DNA from: Eleginops maclovinus
Lineage: Eukaryota > Chordata > Actinopteri > Perciformes > Eleginopidae
DNA length: 64,000 nucleotides
NCBI RefSeq assembly: GCF_036324505.1
Contig: NC_086361.1
Coordinates: 6,484,828 to 6,548,827 of the forward strand
Reading direction: 5' to 3'
Below the pieces are notes generated by a model. The model did no database searches and was not told the origin of the DNA. It saw only the letters and a program-made list of their open reading frames with translations. Positions 52,056 to 64,000 of the stretch are shown here, piece after piece. Each line of letters starts with the position of its first letter. Position 1 is the first letter of the stretch. Both the position numbers and the translations under genes were made by a program.

Positions 52056-55000
52056 TAAGAATAGGGCAATTTTTAAAAGAGAAAGACAAATTGGCAAATT
52101 CATTTTGTAAGAGCAAAACAGGGCAAGAAACAAAACAAATCAAGTAATTTTTCATTCATTTTTCAAATATGACCACTGGGCTCAGGTGTTATCAGCTCTC
52201 TATTCATGATTCTAACAGCTGATACTAGATAACATATCTCATCTTTAATAATTCAAGCATATTCATTTTTTCATTATCGCAAATCATAGGAATCTTTGAC
52301 ACATCTTTTTTAAAAGACAGGTGCTAAGGAGAGCGATCAAAACTTTCAAATTAACTCCCACACATTGTCTTGCAGAATTACATTAGCGAATCATTGCACA
52401 TCAACATTTTTGCAAGATAAACAGTGTGCAGGAGTTCATTTGAAAAAAAATTATACTACAAGTAAAATAAGAAGTAATTTGGCAGCATTTGAAACAGTGA
52501 TGACATTTTGCCTCTATTAGCCACAGCCAATTTTGTTCTAATAATGTTAAACCTAATGGACCCTGTTATAGATGCATACATGAAACAGAGCAGGTTTTCT
52601 ACGATCAACTTAAATATAAATTGTAGGCAAAAAATGGAAACAACATAAATAGAAAAATCTAATGATTACAGTTATTATTAGTTTGAGTAGGAAGCGGAAA
52701 TAGGTTCTGTCACACACATATCAACACTGAGCATGTTTGGAGCACAATACGTCTATCAGAGAGGTAGCTACAGCTGCTGTTTCTGAGAGTATATATATCA
52801 TTTCTAAGATTGATGTCTTTTATTGGAAGCAGAAGTGTGGCCGAGCGTTTCTTTGTAACGGTACTGTATGAATGATCGGAGAGACAAAGAAAGGCAGAGA
52901 GCACAAAGAAGTCTGTCATACTTAGCTTGGAATTAGAGTTGTTGTGAAACACCATTTTTGTTAGTATAGTGCTGCAGATAATGCTTTAGTGATGAGACTG
53001 AGCCGATTGTCAGACCGTGCCATCCGCAAGCCCTCGGGAAGTGCTCCGGCCTTTGAAGCCAAACGGCAGTACTACAACTTGCGTTTCAGTCTGTGACTTC
53101 ATTTGGCCGAAAAAATGTTTTCCCAATTGAATAACAATGGGAAAGGGAAGTCTGTAAATCAGAAGGTAATTTCTTTGGAGCTAAATCAACTACCCAGTAC
53201 GATCACTTAAATAGCAAATCATTAGGGCCTAAAAGTTGTAGAAGCAATAAAGGATGAGAGTGCCCAGATGGGCTCAGCTCCACAAATGATCCACTGAGCA
53301 ACTCTCATATGAATGTCTCCAACTCCAAATGTCTCTTTATACGTCCAGAGTCTGCACCACCTCTCTTCACATAGTATTTAGCCAATATGTGTAATAGTGA
53401 CTTCTTCTTCAACAACACTGATTAGCCTCTGGCAAAAGTACAGATCCAACGTGAACTAGCGTAAAATGCTAAATAAGGAAACGGAAAAATCATAGCAATC
53501 ACAAAATCGTACTACACAGTAGAAGCTACAACAATGTCCACAGACTGAGAGCAAATGAACAAATACAGCGTGTTCAAGAGGAATATTGACATATTTATTT
53601 GTAAAGCAAACATGTATAAGAAAGGTGGGTATGTACAGGATCTTTTTTTAGCTTTATTCTGTCGCCTGAAGATAACAAACAACCCAATGCAACATAGTTT
53701 TATCGACTGATACTCCCCAAGTGGTCAAAACCCATAACACGTTTCTCGTTTGTTTTTCTTTCTATTCTGATATCATCTTGCTACAGATAACAGCTGCCCG
53801 ACGATTTCCTCGCAATAATTCCTTTCTTGAATCAAAAACCATAAAGGATGTTTAAACCCCCGCAGTCCAGAGCTCTCTTTCATCTGCACAACAGATGGAG
53901 GGGGAACGAGTCCTGAAAACTAAGAGAAGAAGAGACGGGGAGTTAGCTGAAGAATCTTGCTTGTTAACAGGAGAGGGGGGGTGTGTTTAGCCGGGATAAA
54001 AGATAACAAATTCTAGTTTGGGTGTTTGAAAGTGAGGGGGAGAAGGAGGTTTGAAAGCAGGCATAATGAGGAGGGAGATAGGAAGAGGTGGCTTGAGAGA
54101 GAAGAGCAGAGGAGACGCAGTGGAAGTGGATCTTTAACGCAGATGAGGCAGCTTTGAAGGGGGAACCTGTGTGATGATAAGGGGAGCGTCTCACAGCGCA
54201 GTGTCCTTTAACCTTGAGTGCCCTCAAATAAGGATTTGAATGCATCCATAAATACACAGCCAGGCCAAACCTTATCTCCACCATTATATGTTGAAAACAG
54301 GGATGTTCCATGTTGGAATTGTAAGCTTTAAGAAAAAGATTAAAGAAAAATATTGAAGTTGTTGGGTATTATAACACACTTGGGTCCAATATTATGTATT
54401 TAAGTATGTACAACTTTCTGTAAAATTGTAAAAAAAACTACTTACTATTACCTATTTACTTCATGGGAGAAAAGGAGAACACTGATACATTTTACTTTAA
54501 CCTCTTTCCCGTGTGCTTGTTTTCTGTTATTTACTGGGGACAGTTTAGCCATTACGAATCCAAAGTTGCTCTCATGCTCTCCACAAGTATACAAATAAAT
54601 ATTATAAAAGTATCCCATGATGTTATCTGATGAATAAAAACTAATGTTTGTTGGCCACAGCCGAAGATAAATCAACCATACTTCTTTGAGTGGATTGATA
54701 AGACTGTATCCTCCTTAGCTCTTGTTATGCTTAACAGCTGTTTGTTAGCGAGTAGTAACAACCTGTAAAATGACCAAATTGTTCAAATTCAGGTATTTGA
54801 CCAAGCATAATAAATAGGAAGAATGGAATTGTCTGATTTCAGATGGAAAACAAATCTGTTTATAAAAGCTGACAAAAATGTATCGGCCCCTTTACCGCAG
54901 GTTGATATGACAGATCGTCCTCAGTTCAGAGCGTCCTTAGCAACTGTCTGTTATCCTTAGCAGCAGTCTTCCATTGATAAGAGAAGGCCTCGGCAGTACC

Positions 55001-56590
55001 ATGAAAATAACGTGAAATATGGTCTGAATAATATCCTTATATATCAACTGACAATTGTATAGTATTGAATCTGTTGGATTTAGCTGGTTTCTGGTTGGTT
55101 CTGAATGTGAGGTTAAAGGGTCATTGCAAATTGAAACTTCTACAGAGTAATGGCTAACTAAAGTGAGAGTTATGTCAAATAAGTCTTAGTTATTAGATGC
55201 GGTCAATACGAGTTTGTATCGCCAGAGGCTCGTACAGCAGAGTCTGTTTATGTCTGTCAGACTCCACTGTGGAAAACAGCCACATACTAACCTGAAAAGA
55301 TATGTTGCTACCTCAAAATGTATTATTCAATATTTTCTAAAGGAAGATTACTCTCTCCATATGCACATTTGAAGATGACTCATGACTCCGGCATAAAGTT
55401 TTTTCCTTGTATGCCAGCAATCATTTTGTCAGAAGAGGCATCTTTATTTATTTTGCTTTTCTTTCTTTAGATGGAGGCTTTCACTTAGGAAAGCTGCTCT
55501 TCAAACCCCGTCTGAATAGAAAAAGGACTCAGACACAGAGAGACAAATTTGGCCCGTATCCTCAAACTAGATTTAAGTGTATTTGCTTTTACTCCTACTT
55601 ATATTTTGTAAGGTTAATGTTTTGTTTTAACTGAATATTTTCCAAAAGGAAAATAAATATGACTCAGCAAGGATACAGCTGTAGTGAATGCAGGGTCAGA
55701 GGCACTATAGAGATACTAAATCACAGAAATATGAACACAAATAACCTCAAAAGAGAAAGATTGTTTTTACCAGTAGATAAGAGGATATGTGAGTGAGCAG
55801 CAGAGGGTAACACCAGGTGTTTTATGAGATAAGTTTTAAGGCTTCGAGGATGGGGGTGATTCAGCGTTTCCCTGACTGCAGGGAAGAGTGAACTCTAGTG
55901 ACCACTCATGGATATACTGACAAAGATTCTCTGTGAAGTGAAGACAAAATATGAATGAATCACAAGTTAATAATATGTAAAACAGTTCAGTGGTTTGATT
56001 GGAGCATATTGCGGTCAACATGACAAAACAATCGGTCGGTTCATGGTGTCAAAGAGAAAATATTTGTATTAATGAGATCATTGTCATGTTATAGTAAGAC
56101 TTTTCTCATCCCTTCATAAAATAATTGATTATGTTCTGGATGTTTAGCCTATAGGGAAATAGTAAAAGTTGATGGGTCGAAAATTAGTATTATTTTTTGT
56201 CATTGTGGGAGCAATATGCAGCTGGGTCACATAGGTAGAGTAATTGGATATTTCCTTTAATTTTAAGTGGTATTCAATTATTGCTGATTCATATTGAGTT
56301 TGGACTAGAGGCAGAAAGTATATGCTTGTACTTTACTCAAGTATTATCACTTTCTGCTGCTGCTTAACTGCTTCTCCAAAGGCAAACACTTTACGTTTGA
56401 CTGCACTACTTTTATTTTATAAGTTGAATCTATCAAATAAAAGATTGATCCCCTGGAGGAAATCCAAAAGCTACAAAGCAGCATTGACCATAAAGTAATT
56501 ACTCAGCAGAAAGGTTTGAAACATATATTGTATATTTTACTGTGCCAGAGCGTTGGCATTGTACCTTTCTCTGGCTTTGTGGAAGACGAC
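52056..56590. other. 4.5-kb gene-free stretch
   Basis: No gene recognised. 53990-54130 is purine-rich, and the minus-strand frame 53964-54311 across it is a low-complexity product at its C-terminal end. 52976-53080 is somewhat GC-richer and repeat-free. No transposon ends are seen. Confidence 0.45.
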
Positions 56591-56840
56591 ATACTGTATG
56601 ATGCTCATTTTCAGGTTCGTATTTGTATTTTGTGTCTCTACTGTGACTTTAATGTTCGAAAAAGCCCTTTATTTTCTCATCCTGCCTGTGCTGCAGCACC
56701 TCTTTTCATCTTCCGTCTGAAACCACAGCCCAGTCTGCTCTGATTGGTTAGCTGGCAGGCTCTGTTTTGATTGGTCAACTGCTTGGAGATGTCCCGCCCA
56801 ATAGTCCAATGGAGACTCTTCAGGCAGTGGGGGAGTGTGT
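56591..56840 (+). mobile_element. TTAA-type MITE copy with internal deletion
   Basis: GATGCTCATTTTCAGGTTCG, GTATTTGTATTTTGTGTCTC, CTCATCCTGCCTGTGCTGCA, CCGTCTGAAACCACAGCCCA, CTCTGATTGGTTAGCTGGCA, TTTTGATTGGTCAACTGCTT and GAGATGTCCCGCCC, then a deletion to CCAATGGAGACTCTTCAGGC and GGGGGAGTGTGTAGAAAC, after which similarity ends. It has two intact ATTGG boxes 20-30 bp apart. Confidence 0.87.
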
Positions 56841-57670
56841 AGAAACTTTGAACAAGAATACATAACAAGAAAGGCAAAACTTAACTTAAAGCTGAATGGA
56901 AAGGTAATTCTTATGAGATCGGGTTAAAAACTTAAAAAGAAAGTTATTCACAAAGTTATGAAAAGATGCAATTCAATTCTAAAGACAGCTGTAGTCAATC
57001 ACAGCTTCTGAACATATTACCAAAGATAAGAGAAGCAAGAAGAATCTACAGAAAACTCTACTGGCAGAAATTAAAAGAGAAAAGAGGTACCAGTACTGCC
57101 GACAATGTATGAATGACAGGTGATTGCTGGGAATTGCAATGAAGAAGCAACACAGCAGGGAGTGTTTAGCTTCAAAGATGCTACAGAAAAACAACATAAA
57201 ATGTTTATCTTGCTGCTTTATAAACCATCTCATGTCAGTGATTGTTTGTTGAGCAGCTCTGGATTTCTCTGCTAATACTTGGCTAACAGAACTCGGGCTC
57301 CCCGCCTCTGGAGAGACTTGATCATGTTGGCAAATTAAAACTGTATGAAATGATGACTACCATAATGAATTCAGGGAATAGGTTTTATAGAGAGCATTAT
57401 TCCTCAGAGAACCTTCATCAAGACACATTTCTGTACGTTTATTGTACTTTGTGAACAAAGTGTCTCTGATTCCGAATGTAATTACTCAATCAGTTCAACA
57501 GCCGCAATTACACGTGTCGCGTTGCTTCGTGAATACAAAAAGATCTCTACTGCCGAAACTATGAAGTCATTGTGAAAAGACTTCATTAAATATACATGTC
57601 TAAGTTGCTTATGTATGAAAATAAAAAGTGATTTGACGGATTATTAATGGTTTGAAGGGATGGTTTTGTT
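56841..57670. other. Gene-free stretch, nothing recognised
   Basis: No gene or nameable repeat is seen. Confidence 0.5.
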
Positions 57671-58212
57671 ACGAGTTCCTGGGAGTGCACTTGAACAATA
57701 AACTGGACTGGAGTGACAACACTGATGCTCTCTTCAGGAAGGGACAGAGCAAGCTGTTCTTCCTGAGGAGGCTCAGGTCCGTCAACGTGTGCAGGAGGCT
57801 GCTGCAGATGTTCTACCAGTCTGTGGGGGCGAGTGTGCTCTTCTTTGCCGTGGTGTGCTGGGGGGGAAACACCAACAGAAGGTATGCTGACAGGCTGAAA
57901 ACGCTTGTGAGGAAGGTTAGCTCTGTTGTTGGAGTTAAACTGGATAATCCGGAGGAGGTGGCTGAGGGGAGGACGAGGAGGAAACTGGACAGTATCCTGG
58001 ATAACCCCTTCCACCCCCTCCATGCAGAGCTAGTGAAGATGAGGAGTACGTTCAGCCACAGACTTATCCCACCTCGGCACAGCACTAAGCGCCTGGGAAA
58101 CTCCTTTGTGCCTGTAGCCATCAGGCTGCAAAACAAGGGGTTAACCATGCGAGTCACTGACAATAACCCGGACTGCACATCAAACCTGCACTTTTACACT
58201 TTTGCACAATAA
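57671..58212 (+). pseudogene. LINE reverse transcriptase, C-terminal fragment
   Basis: About 180 codons without interruption: FLGVHLNNKLDW, a SKLFFLRRLRSV helix, the FFAVVCWGGN segment, KTLVRKVSSVVG, a basic TRRKLDSILDNPFHPLH, and SFVPVAIRLQN near the C-terminus. The order parallels the 39-kb fragment (FLGV..FLRRLR..A/VCWxG..SFIPQAIRLLN), showing the same domain downstream of the RT palm. The catalytic motifs and endonuclease are missing. The ATG at 57652 belongs to flanking DNA. It is not functional on its own. Confidence 0.87.
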
Positions 58213-58440
58213 CTTTGACCCGCACTCTCTTTCTGCACACATACATGTGTATATTTTTAACAATACTTTCGTTACTTATCTGTATATATTTTTTGGATTT
58301 TTAGATTTTAGAATTTAAATTTAAATTTTCTGTTTCATATCCCTGTGTGAACCTGTACTGCTTTTCCTCTTCTCTGTTGCTGCATAAACACTAAAATTTC
58401 CCCACGGGGATTAATAAAGGTACATCTTACCTTATCTTAT
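57671..58440 (+). mobile_element. 5'-truncated CR1/L2-like LINE, second family
   Basis: An open C-terminal ORF fragment is followed by an AT-rich 3' UTR. The end is AAATTTCCCCACGGGGATTAA and TAAAGGTACATC with a short CTTAT-unit tail (58423-58444). The terminal mini-stem CCCC-ACG-GGG and ATTAATAAA resemble the ends at 18.55 and 47.47 kb. The coding part differs clearly from the 39-kb LINE. I found no convincing target duplication. Confidence 0.85.
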
Positions 58441-58462
58441 CTTATGATAAAACGTAGTTTAA

Positions 58463-58578
58463 AGGGGACATATGAGGCTTATTTTCATGTTCATAATTTT
58501 ATTTTGGTTTGCTCGTTGAACATGTTTACATGCATTAATGTTCAAAACACACATTATTTTCTCATACTGTCCGTCTAA
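58463..58578 (+). mobile_element. TTAA-type MITE fragment (left end)
   Basis: After TTAA (58459-58462): AGGGGACATATGAGGCTTAT, TTTCATGTTCATAATTTTAT, CATGTTTACATGCATTAATG, TTTTCTCATACTGTCCGTCT; then similarity stops. It begins about 20 bp beyond the preceding LINE tail. Confidence 0.82.
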
Positions 58579-59854
58579 ATATAGCTGTATTCACACTCAA
58601 GTCTCAAACAGTTTGTTTTAGCACCTGTTTTTTTAAGGCCCCTCTCGAAGGCCAAATCTTCTTTGACCTGGGAGAAAATTTGCAAAGATATTTACATTAC
58701 ATTGATATATACATTGTTCTCAAGCTGATGTAGGCGATACTCAGGGGTGGTGGGGGTGTATATTCTAATGAATCTCCATGCGACATAGGAAGGGTAGCAC
58801 AATCTGCTTCGGCTTGTTGAATGCCATGTTTTCTCACCTCGGCATTCAAAACTAAATAAAATTGAAAAAATTGGTTTTCTTATTTTATAGTTCCCAGGGT
58901 TTCTTCTAGCACCCCAGTCACTTAAATGTGAGTACAAGCACATACACCTTTTCATAATATGTTTCCTTTAAACTGCACTGGCGCAGTCATTGTTGTCTGC
59001 ACCAATTAATCCCCCTTTAGAGGTGGAAGTAAAGTGCAGGTCTGAATAGTAAATATATTATGATAATGTAAAGTAGGTATGCACACACAGCCGACTCCCC
59101 GCTACCGGGATGACAAAGCACTTATTTTCTTGAATCAGTGGGAGAAAAAAAACATTGGAAGAAATTGAGAAAAGTAGGACAGCCAAGACACACAGTAACC
59201 ACCAGGAAAAGAGTTGATGAAATGTCAAATGGAAGCAATTATGTTTAATGTAGATCATATTTTTTCCCTTTATTCCATCATTTCCCTTTGTTGTTTCCTT
59301 TTCTTCCCTTCTTCTCTCTACAGACCCAGTCAGAATAACGAAGGGAGCAGCCGGGAATGAATGAACTGGCGGTGAAATTAAAAGTTCAATTCAATCGGAG
59401 ATGCAAGATGTGTAACCATGAGACGGCAATGAAGGCCACGGCTGCAGATTGGCCTGCATTTATTAATTGAAATTGTATTCAATTTTCTTTTGCCACTGGC
59501 TTTATACTCGCTGATGAGAAGGAGCAAGAGAAAGAGAGAGATGTCCGAGGGCTTGGTACTTTTAGAGCGATCCAATTCTCTTCACCGTGGTACTTTTGTA
59601 GCAGCAATTTTATTTAATTACAAATATATTCGGCACTGCTGTGTGCTTGTTTGATTTCTATAGAATACAGCTTGTCACAATGTCTGCTGTCACATGTCAC
59701 TGTTATGACAGGTTCCCACATGCATGGAGTGATAGCTCTTATCAATGCATTTCAAATAGGTTATAGCAAACTGCGGTGAAAATAAAGGTGACAACACCCT
59801 GTCAGCTGTTGACAAATGGTGATCAAAAGAAAGACAGAAATAGATTTCCAAGTT
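58579..59854. other. Gene-free stretch with a splice-acceptor-like signal
   Basis: A pyrimidine-rich run (59267-59320) ending in CTACAG (to 59323) looks like a strong 3' splice site, but all three frames downstream close within about 14 codons. The following 59330-59700 is repeat-free and contains AATTGAAATTGTATTCAATT, CTTTTGCCACTGGC and similar words. It could be a conserved non-coding element or an untranslated exon. Neither is proven. Confidence 0.3.
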
Positions 59855-60156
59855 GACGCCTCAATTGAACTACTTTGTTTACTTTGGTAACATAATGACA
59901 TGTAACACTCGCCGTTCTATTGGCTAGAGCTTCAACACATTGTAAATGGGACATCTCTTAGAGGTTGACAAATCACAACCGAGCCAACTAACCAATCAGA
60001 GGGGCTCTGGTTTCAGACAGTAGGTGAAAATAGGTGCTGCAGCACAGGCAGTATTAGAAAAATAAAGAGCTTTCTGAACATTGAAACATGGAGACGTGTC
60101 AGATTAGAGTAAAAAAATACAAATATGAACCTGAAAATGAGCATAATAGGGCCCCT
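59855..60156 (-). mobile_element. TTAA-type MITE copy
   Basis: Reverse orientation: GACGCCTCAATTGAACTACT, GTTCTATTGGCTAGAGC, CATCTCTTAGAGGTTGAC, CTAACCAATCAGAGG, TCTGGTTTCAGACAGTAGGT, GCTGCAGCACAGGCAG, AATAAAGAGCTTTCTGAACA, and a well-preserved end CTGAAAATGAGCATAATAGG then GCCCCT next to TTAA (60157-60160). It is the best-preserved example of the GCATAATAGGGCCCCT end. Confidence 0.9.
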
Positions 60157-60160
60157 TTAA

Positions 60161-62984
60161 ATCTGACAATATTATTTGATGAGTTGTAGTTCCAGTTAAC
60201 CAACAACACAGGGTCAAGGATCAAAACTGGCGTTGCTGGTATAAAAAGTTATCAGACTGAAGAAACTGACATGAATCCATCTCATATAGTCATTTTCCCT
60301 TTCCCTCCTAAGACATTAAAAATACTACATATTCTCCAAATCCTTCTTCTTGAGGCCACAGAATAAATCTCTCAGTTGAGCCTCCACTTCCTGCTAATTC
60401 AATCTACTAGTTCTGTACATATTCTCTCTGCTCGTATTATTTTTGTTAAGGTGGATCCACATTTTATGGATGCTCTTACCAAAAGTGGTTTATAATGACA
60501 TCTAGCTAGCATGGATCACTTCAAGCAATGACATTTTAAATGAAGAGATCCCACAGAGCCCATTGTCTGCTGTCTGAGGCATACATTTATGTCTATTTTA
60601 CAATCTTTTTCTTAGTAGTGCTCTGTGGTTTTATTCAATTTTCAAGGGGACTTTATTTACCTTTTAAGCTAAATTCAAAAGTAAAATAACTGCCATCCAT
60701 AACCTTGTTTAGTGTTCCAGGAATTGTGTCTGTTTTCCCCATAAATGATGTCCGGGTCATTTATTTTGTTTGTTTTTGAGCATAGAAAAAAAGCCTTAAC
60801 TTTGTAAAAAAAAAAAAAACGAATACGCCATGATTCAATATAAAACCTATTTGCTGGACTGGAAATGACATGTCACTTAATTAAATCACTATCCTCCATT
60901 ACAGTTAAAAAGGAGCATGGGGTTTGATCAAGAAAACAAATGACTGAGTGTTGACAGGAAAATAAAGTGCAGCATATTTGGTGTTGATCAATACTTCCTG
61001 TAGATAAGTTAAGATCAGTCTACAAAACCTTACAAACTCTTAAGATAAAGTGCCTCAAGAAAGAGGAGAGATAAGACGTTTTCTTCTTTTGGCCACAGGC
61101 ATAAAAATATAAAATATAATTTAAAAGTCCTGGAAAAATAACACTATCGTGATCTTTAACTGCATTGGGAAGATCAACTTTGACAGATATAACCCATGTT
61201 CAAAAAACTGAGCCAGCAGGGAATAGTGGAGATGAGCAATCAGTCTTTCGCAGTGAAAGTAATATCTTTGAGCTTAAGTGTGTATTTGTAGCCCCCCCCA
61301 CTCTCTGTGTGTCTAAGAGTCTATTTTTTCACAGGGTCATGGTGCATCAAATCTCTGGAGAGATGAACACATACAAACATGATACATACTGTACGGTGTG
61401 TGTGCATGAAATGATGCTGCTTGAATGTCTCATCTGACCCGCATCAAGAACGAAAGTCTTTTTTTTTAATGTCAAATATAAGGGCATTGGCGCCATGCAA
61501 AATAGGAAGGACAAGAGACGGCATGGACCGAGCGTTCATTGGGTTTGTAGTTTTGTTGACACAAGGCCCCTTCACTCATTGGTCGAAGATGACAGACCCA
61601 CGATAAGCTAGGGGACCAAGATGTAAATTAAGTATAAGTTCTTGACACTTTGGTCAAAGACAGACATAGTTTTTAGCACCAAAAACTTGCACTGATTCCA
61701 GAGCCAGTTTTGTTAGTGAGGTTATATTTGTATTAAAGGGCCAAGGGCATCGCAGGTCATGGACTTAGTCAATAGCTCCAAGAAACTCCATCTCACCACC
61801 TAGGCTGAACACTTGCAAATAAATATAGATCATCTCTCCATGGACACACAGTGTTTTGCTCATTTAACAGCACACATATCCTCCGTCAGTCTCACTTTTC
61901 CCCAGGAGGAAAATACCACAGCAACCAAATATCTGTCGGGTCATCAGGGCTGACCTGACATGATGGTGATAGAGGTTTTCTTGCTGCGATATGTACAGTT
62001 CAGATAAGGAAGCAGAAAAACATGCCGGGAAAAAAAGTGACAGACTGACTCCTTCCCAAGGAATCACACTGTGGTTTATCCGTGGATACAATTGTCACTT
62101 CCAAGCACTTTAGGAGTTCCAGCCAATAATGAGACATTGGGAACGATTTTCAACAACGGTATTTTTATCCTGCGTTTTAAAAAGAAAAAGGCGTAATTTG
62201 AGTGTTTGACAGGCAGAATGACACCACTCTCACAGGCTAAATAAACGGCAGTTTAGAGGTGAAGGGAACATTTTGTATACTTCCCCCCCATTACAAAATA
62301 AGTTTGAAAATAAAACTGAGCCTTAGCACTGACATGACCTGACTCATCATTTATCGACAATTTATTCAAAGCTTTGAGTTTTGGGGGAGGTTATTTTGTT
62401 TTCAGCCTGCTGTAAGATCAGCAGTTTGGGAATTAATACATTTTTACCCTGAAGAATATGAATAAATCTTTTAAACAACGTATTATGTCTTCTATTCAGT
62501 TTAAAGTTGAAGGATTCTTTGCCAGACCTTTAATTGGATTTTTTTTTTTATTCCCATAAAAAGCGGAGAAAATAGAAGCTGGGATGCTGTCCAAAACAGC
62601 AGGGCTTTGCACATTATAAAACATCTGTCTATATAAGTGTTTTAATCTTGTACTCATAAAGGATGATTTTGATTGGAAGAAGAGGGAAGAGTAACTCTGC
62701 TGCTCTCTGTTGGGGGAGATAACATAATTTGTTTCCACGCAGCTTCTCTTTAATAATTAATTAATAATTTAATCATTTAAAATTGGCTGAAATGAGTCAC
62801 AGGCAATCTGAACCAAGCAAATAATCCTTTTTGTTTTTCCTCAATGCTTTGATGAGAAATATTTTTTTTACTTTGAAAATGGATTTTTTACCATTCAATG
62901 AATTATCCACTAATTAAAAAACAACAACATTTGTTTGACAGAAACAGGGATGAATCTTCCTTCACATTGAAGCACCAGGTTGAG
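60161..62984. other. Gene-free stretch, nothing recognised
   Basis: AT-rich, with a poly-A run near 60808-60820. Frames such as 61165-61437 have no domain I know. Confidence 0.5.
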
Positions 62985-63217
62985 GTGGTTCCACCTCGCC
63001 ACCTCTCTAAGAAGGTGTTCCAGGTACGTCCAGCCTCGAGACCGAGGGGCTGACCCAGGACCAGCTGGAGGAATTACATCTCCACACTGGCCTCAGAGCA
63101 CCTTGGTATCCACCAGTCAGAGCTGGTTGAAGTAGCCAGGGATGTTCTGGGCCCTCTGTTGGAACTGCTTTCTCTGAGACCCATCCCCGGATAAGTGGTA
63201 GAAGATGGATGGATGGA
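62985..63217 (+). mobile_element. Rex3/RTE-type LINE 3' end
   Basis: GAGGTGGTTCCACCTCGCCA, AAGAAGGTGTTCCAGGTACG, GACCCAGGACCAGCTGGAGG, AGAGCTGGTTGAAGTAGCCA, GGGATGTTCTGGGCC, then CCCGGATAAGTGGTAGAAGA and a GATGGATGGATGG tail. The block order and the GATG tail are characteristic of the fish Rex3 (RTE clade) 3' end. It is 5'-truncated to about 230 bp, with frameshifts and stops in the coding remnant. It is flanked by AT-rich DNA, and no target duplication was identified. Confidence 0.85.
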
Positions 63218-64000
63218 CAAGCCTATGTTGTGAAATTTGACCTCATCTGAAAGACTTTTCACTTTCAAAGACTCAAAATGCTGTGTTGTGTGCTTGATAT
63301 GTTTCCATTATATTGGGCATCAGGGACTCTGCGGTATAAACCAACACTGGTGAAATTCTTTTTGAATCTCTGCTGTATGAATTTTTTTTTCATAACAGAT
63401 GGTTTGTCCAGGTTTGGGTGTTGATCTTTGGACAGAGTTCCACAGCACTGAGGTACCGTGCTGTATCGGGTTGATATATTTTATTTACAGAAATCCAGTG
63501 TTGTCAAGGCCACTTAAAGTAAAGATCCTTAAAGCTCATGTAGAATATTGATAGTCAGTCGTTTTCAAGGACTTTTACAGCAGGTTTAGCCTCTGGGAGT
63601 AAAGTAAAGTCAAATGTACTTCTCTGAAGGGTTTAAAGGTCTGTTGACTTCTTTTACAGCATTTTGTATCAGTTGTTCTTAACATGACATTCTGATCTGT
63701 TTGTACCTGTTAGTCAAGAAAGAACAAAACAGCAAAACTAAGTTGTAATAAGGCGCTGTAATAAAGATAAGATAAGATAAAGACAATACGTTTTCGTCAA
63801 AACCTTCTACAATCCACTCAGTTATTTGATCAAGCAACAATGCCAGATATTTAAATGTGTTCAAAACTGCTTTGAATTGAATTTAAAATGAATATCTTTA
63901 AAAAAAAAATCATATTGAGGGCCTCGTTTGGCTTTCAGGAGGAATAAATGATAAAGAGATTTATTCATTTAATCAAGAAAACATCTAAAACGTAAATCAT
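63218..64000. other. Gene-free stretch to the window end
   Basis: Nothing coding. A TAAAGATAAGATAAGATAAA run at 63762-63781 resembles a LINE tail repeat ((GATAA)n) after GGCGCTGTAATAAAG, so a very short LINE end may be present there. Confidence 0.45.

Noticed and set aside
53964..54311. 115-codon minus-strand frame
   Set aside because: Much of it is the complement of a purine-rich patch. The remainder matches nothing I know.

Overview
The window reads as vertebrate, almost certainly teleost fish (probably percomorph), nuclear DNA from an intergenic or deep intronic region. The reasons are the AT-rich sequence without dense ORFs, the very heavy load of long CA/GT dinucleotide arrays (several over 140 bp), and a mix of repeats that I recognise as fish-typical: a Rex3/RTE-like LINE end with a GATG tail, CR1/L2-like LINE 3' ends, a Gypsy-type LTR, hAT-like and piggyBac-like non-autonomous DNA elements, and a MITE with a TTAA target and the terminal sequence AGGGGCCCTATTATGC. 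I found no convincing host protein-coding gene, rRNA, functional tRNA or CRISPR array. The only recognisable protein-coding remnants are two C-terminal pieces of LINE reverse-transcriptase ORFs (38839-39502 and 57671-58212). Most other open frames are low-complexity products of the CA/GT arrays or short chance frames.

Layout. 1-13 kb: gene-free DNA with purine-rich patches, a decayed MITE copy carrying a GT array (4813-5160), and many GT/CA arrays. 13-14 kb: a compact locus in which a short LINE insertion and its unoccupied target site both exist as neighbouring copies. 14-31 kb: mostly nondescript DNA with scattered repeats, a LINE-end palindrome (18.5 kb), a long pyrimidine tract next to two CA arrays (24-25 kb), and a diverged tandem repeat (30.2-31 kb). 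31-43 kb: MITE copies, a complete hAT-like element with a target duplication (35.6-36.0 kb), a 5'-truncated LINE of the same family as the 13-kb copy, and two CA arrays. 43.5-47.3 kb: a tandem duplication whose second copy is shot through with tiny deletions. It contains two nested MITEs per copy and may be an assembly artefact. 48-52 kb: an older interspersed repeat split by a solo LTR with a perfect 5-bp target duplication. 56-60 kb: three more MITE copies and a second LINE family. 63 kb: a Rex3-like end.

Nothing here forms a pathway or operon. The sequence records transposition, microsatellite growth and possibly assembly error. The most useful observations are the indel-riddled tandem duplication, the 12-copy TTAA MITE family with paired CCAAT boxes, the microsatellite born inside one MITE copy, the nested insertions with intact target duplications, and several strong palindromes. 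All identities were judged by eye without alignment software, so element boundaries are approximate unless a target duplication is stated.
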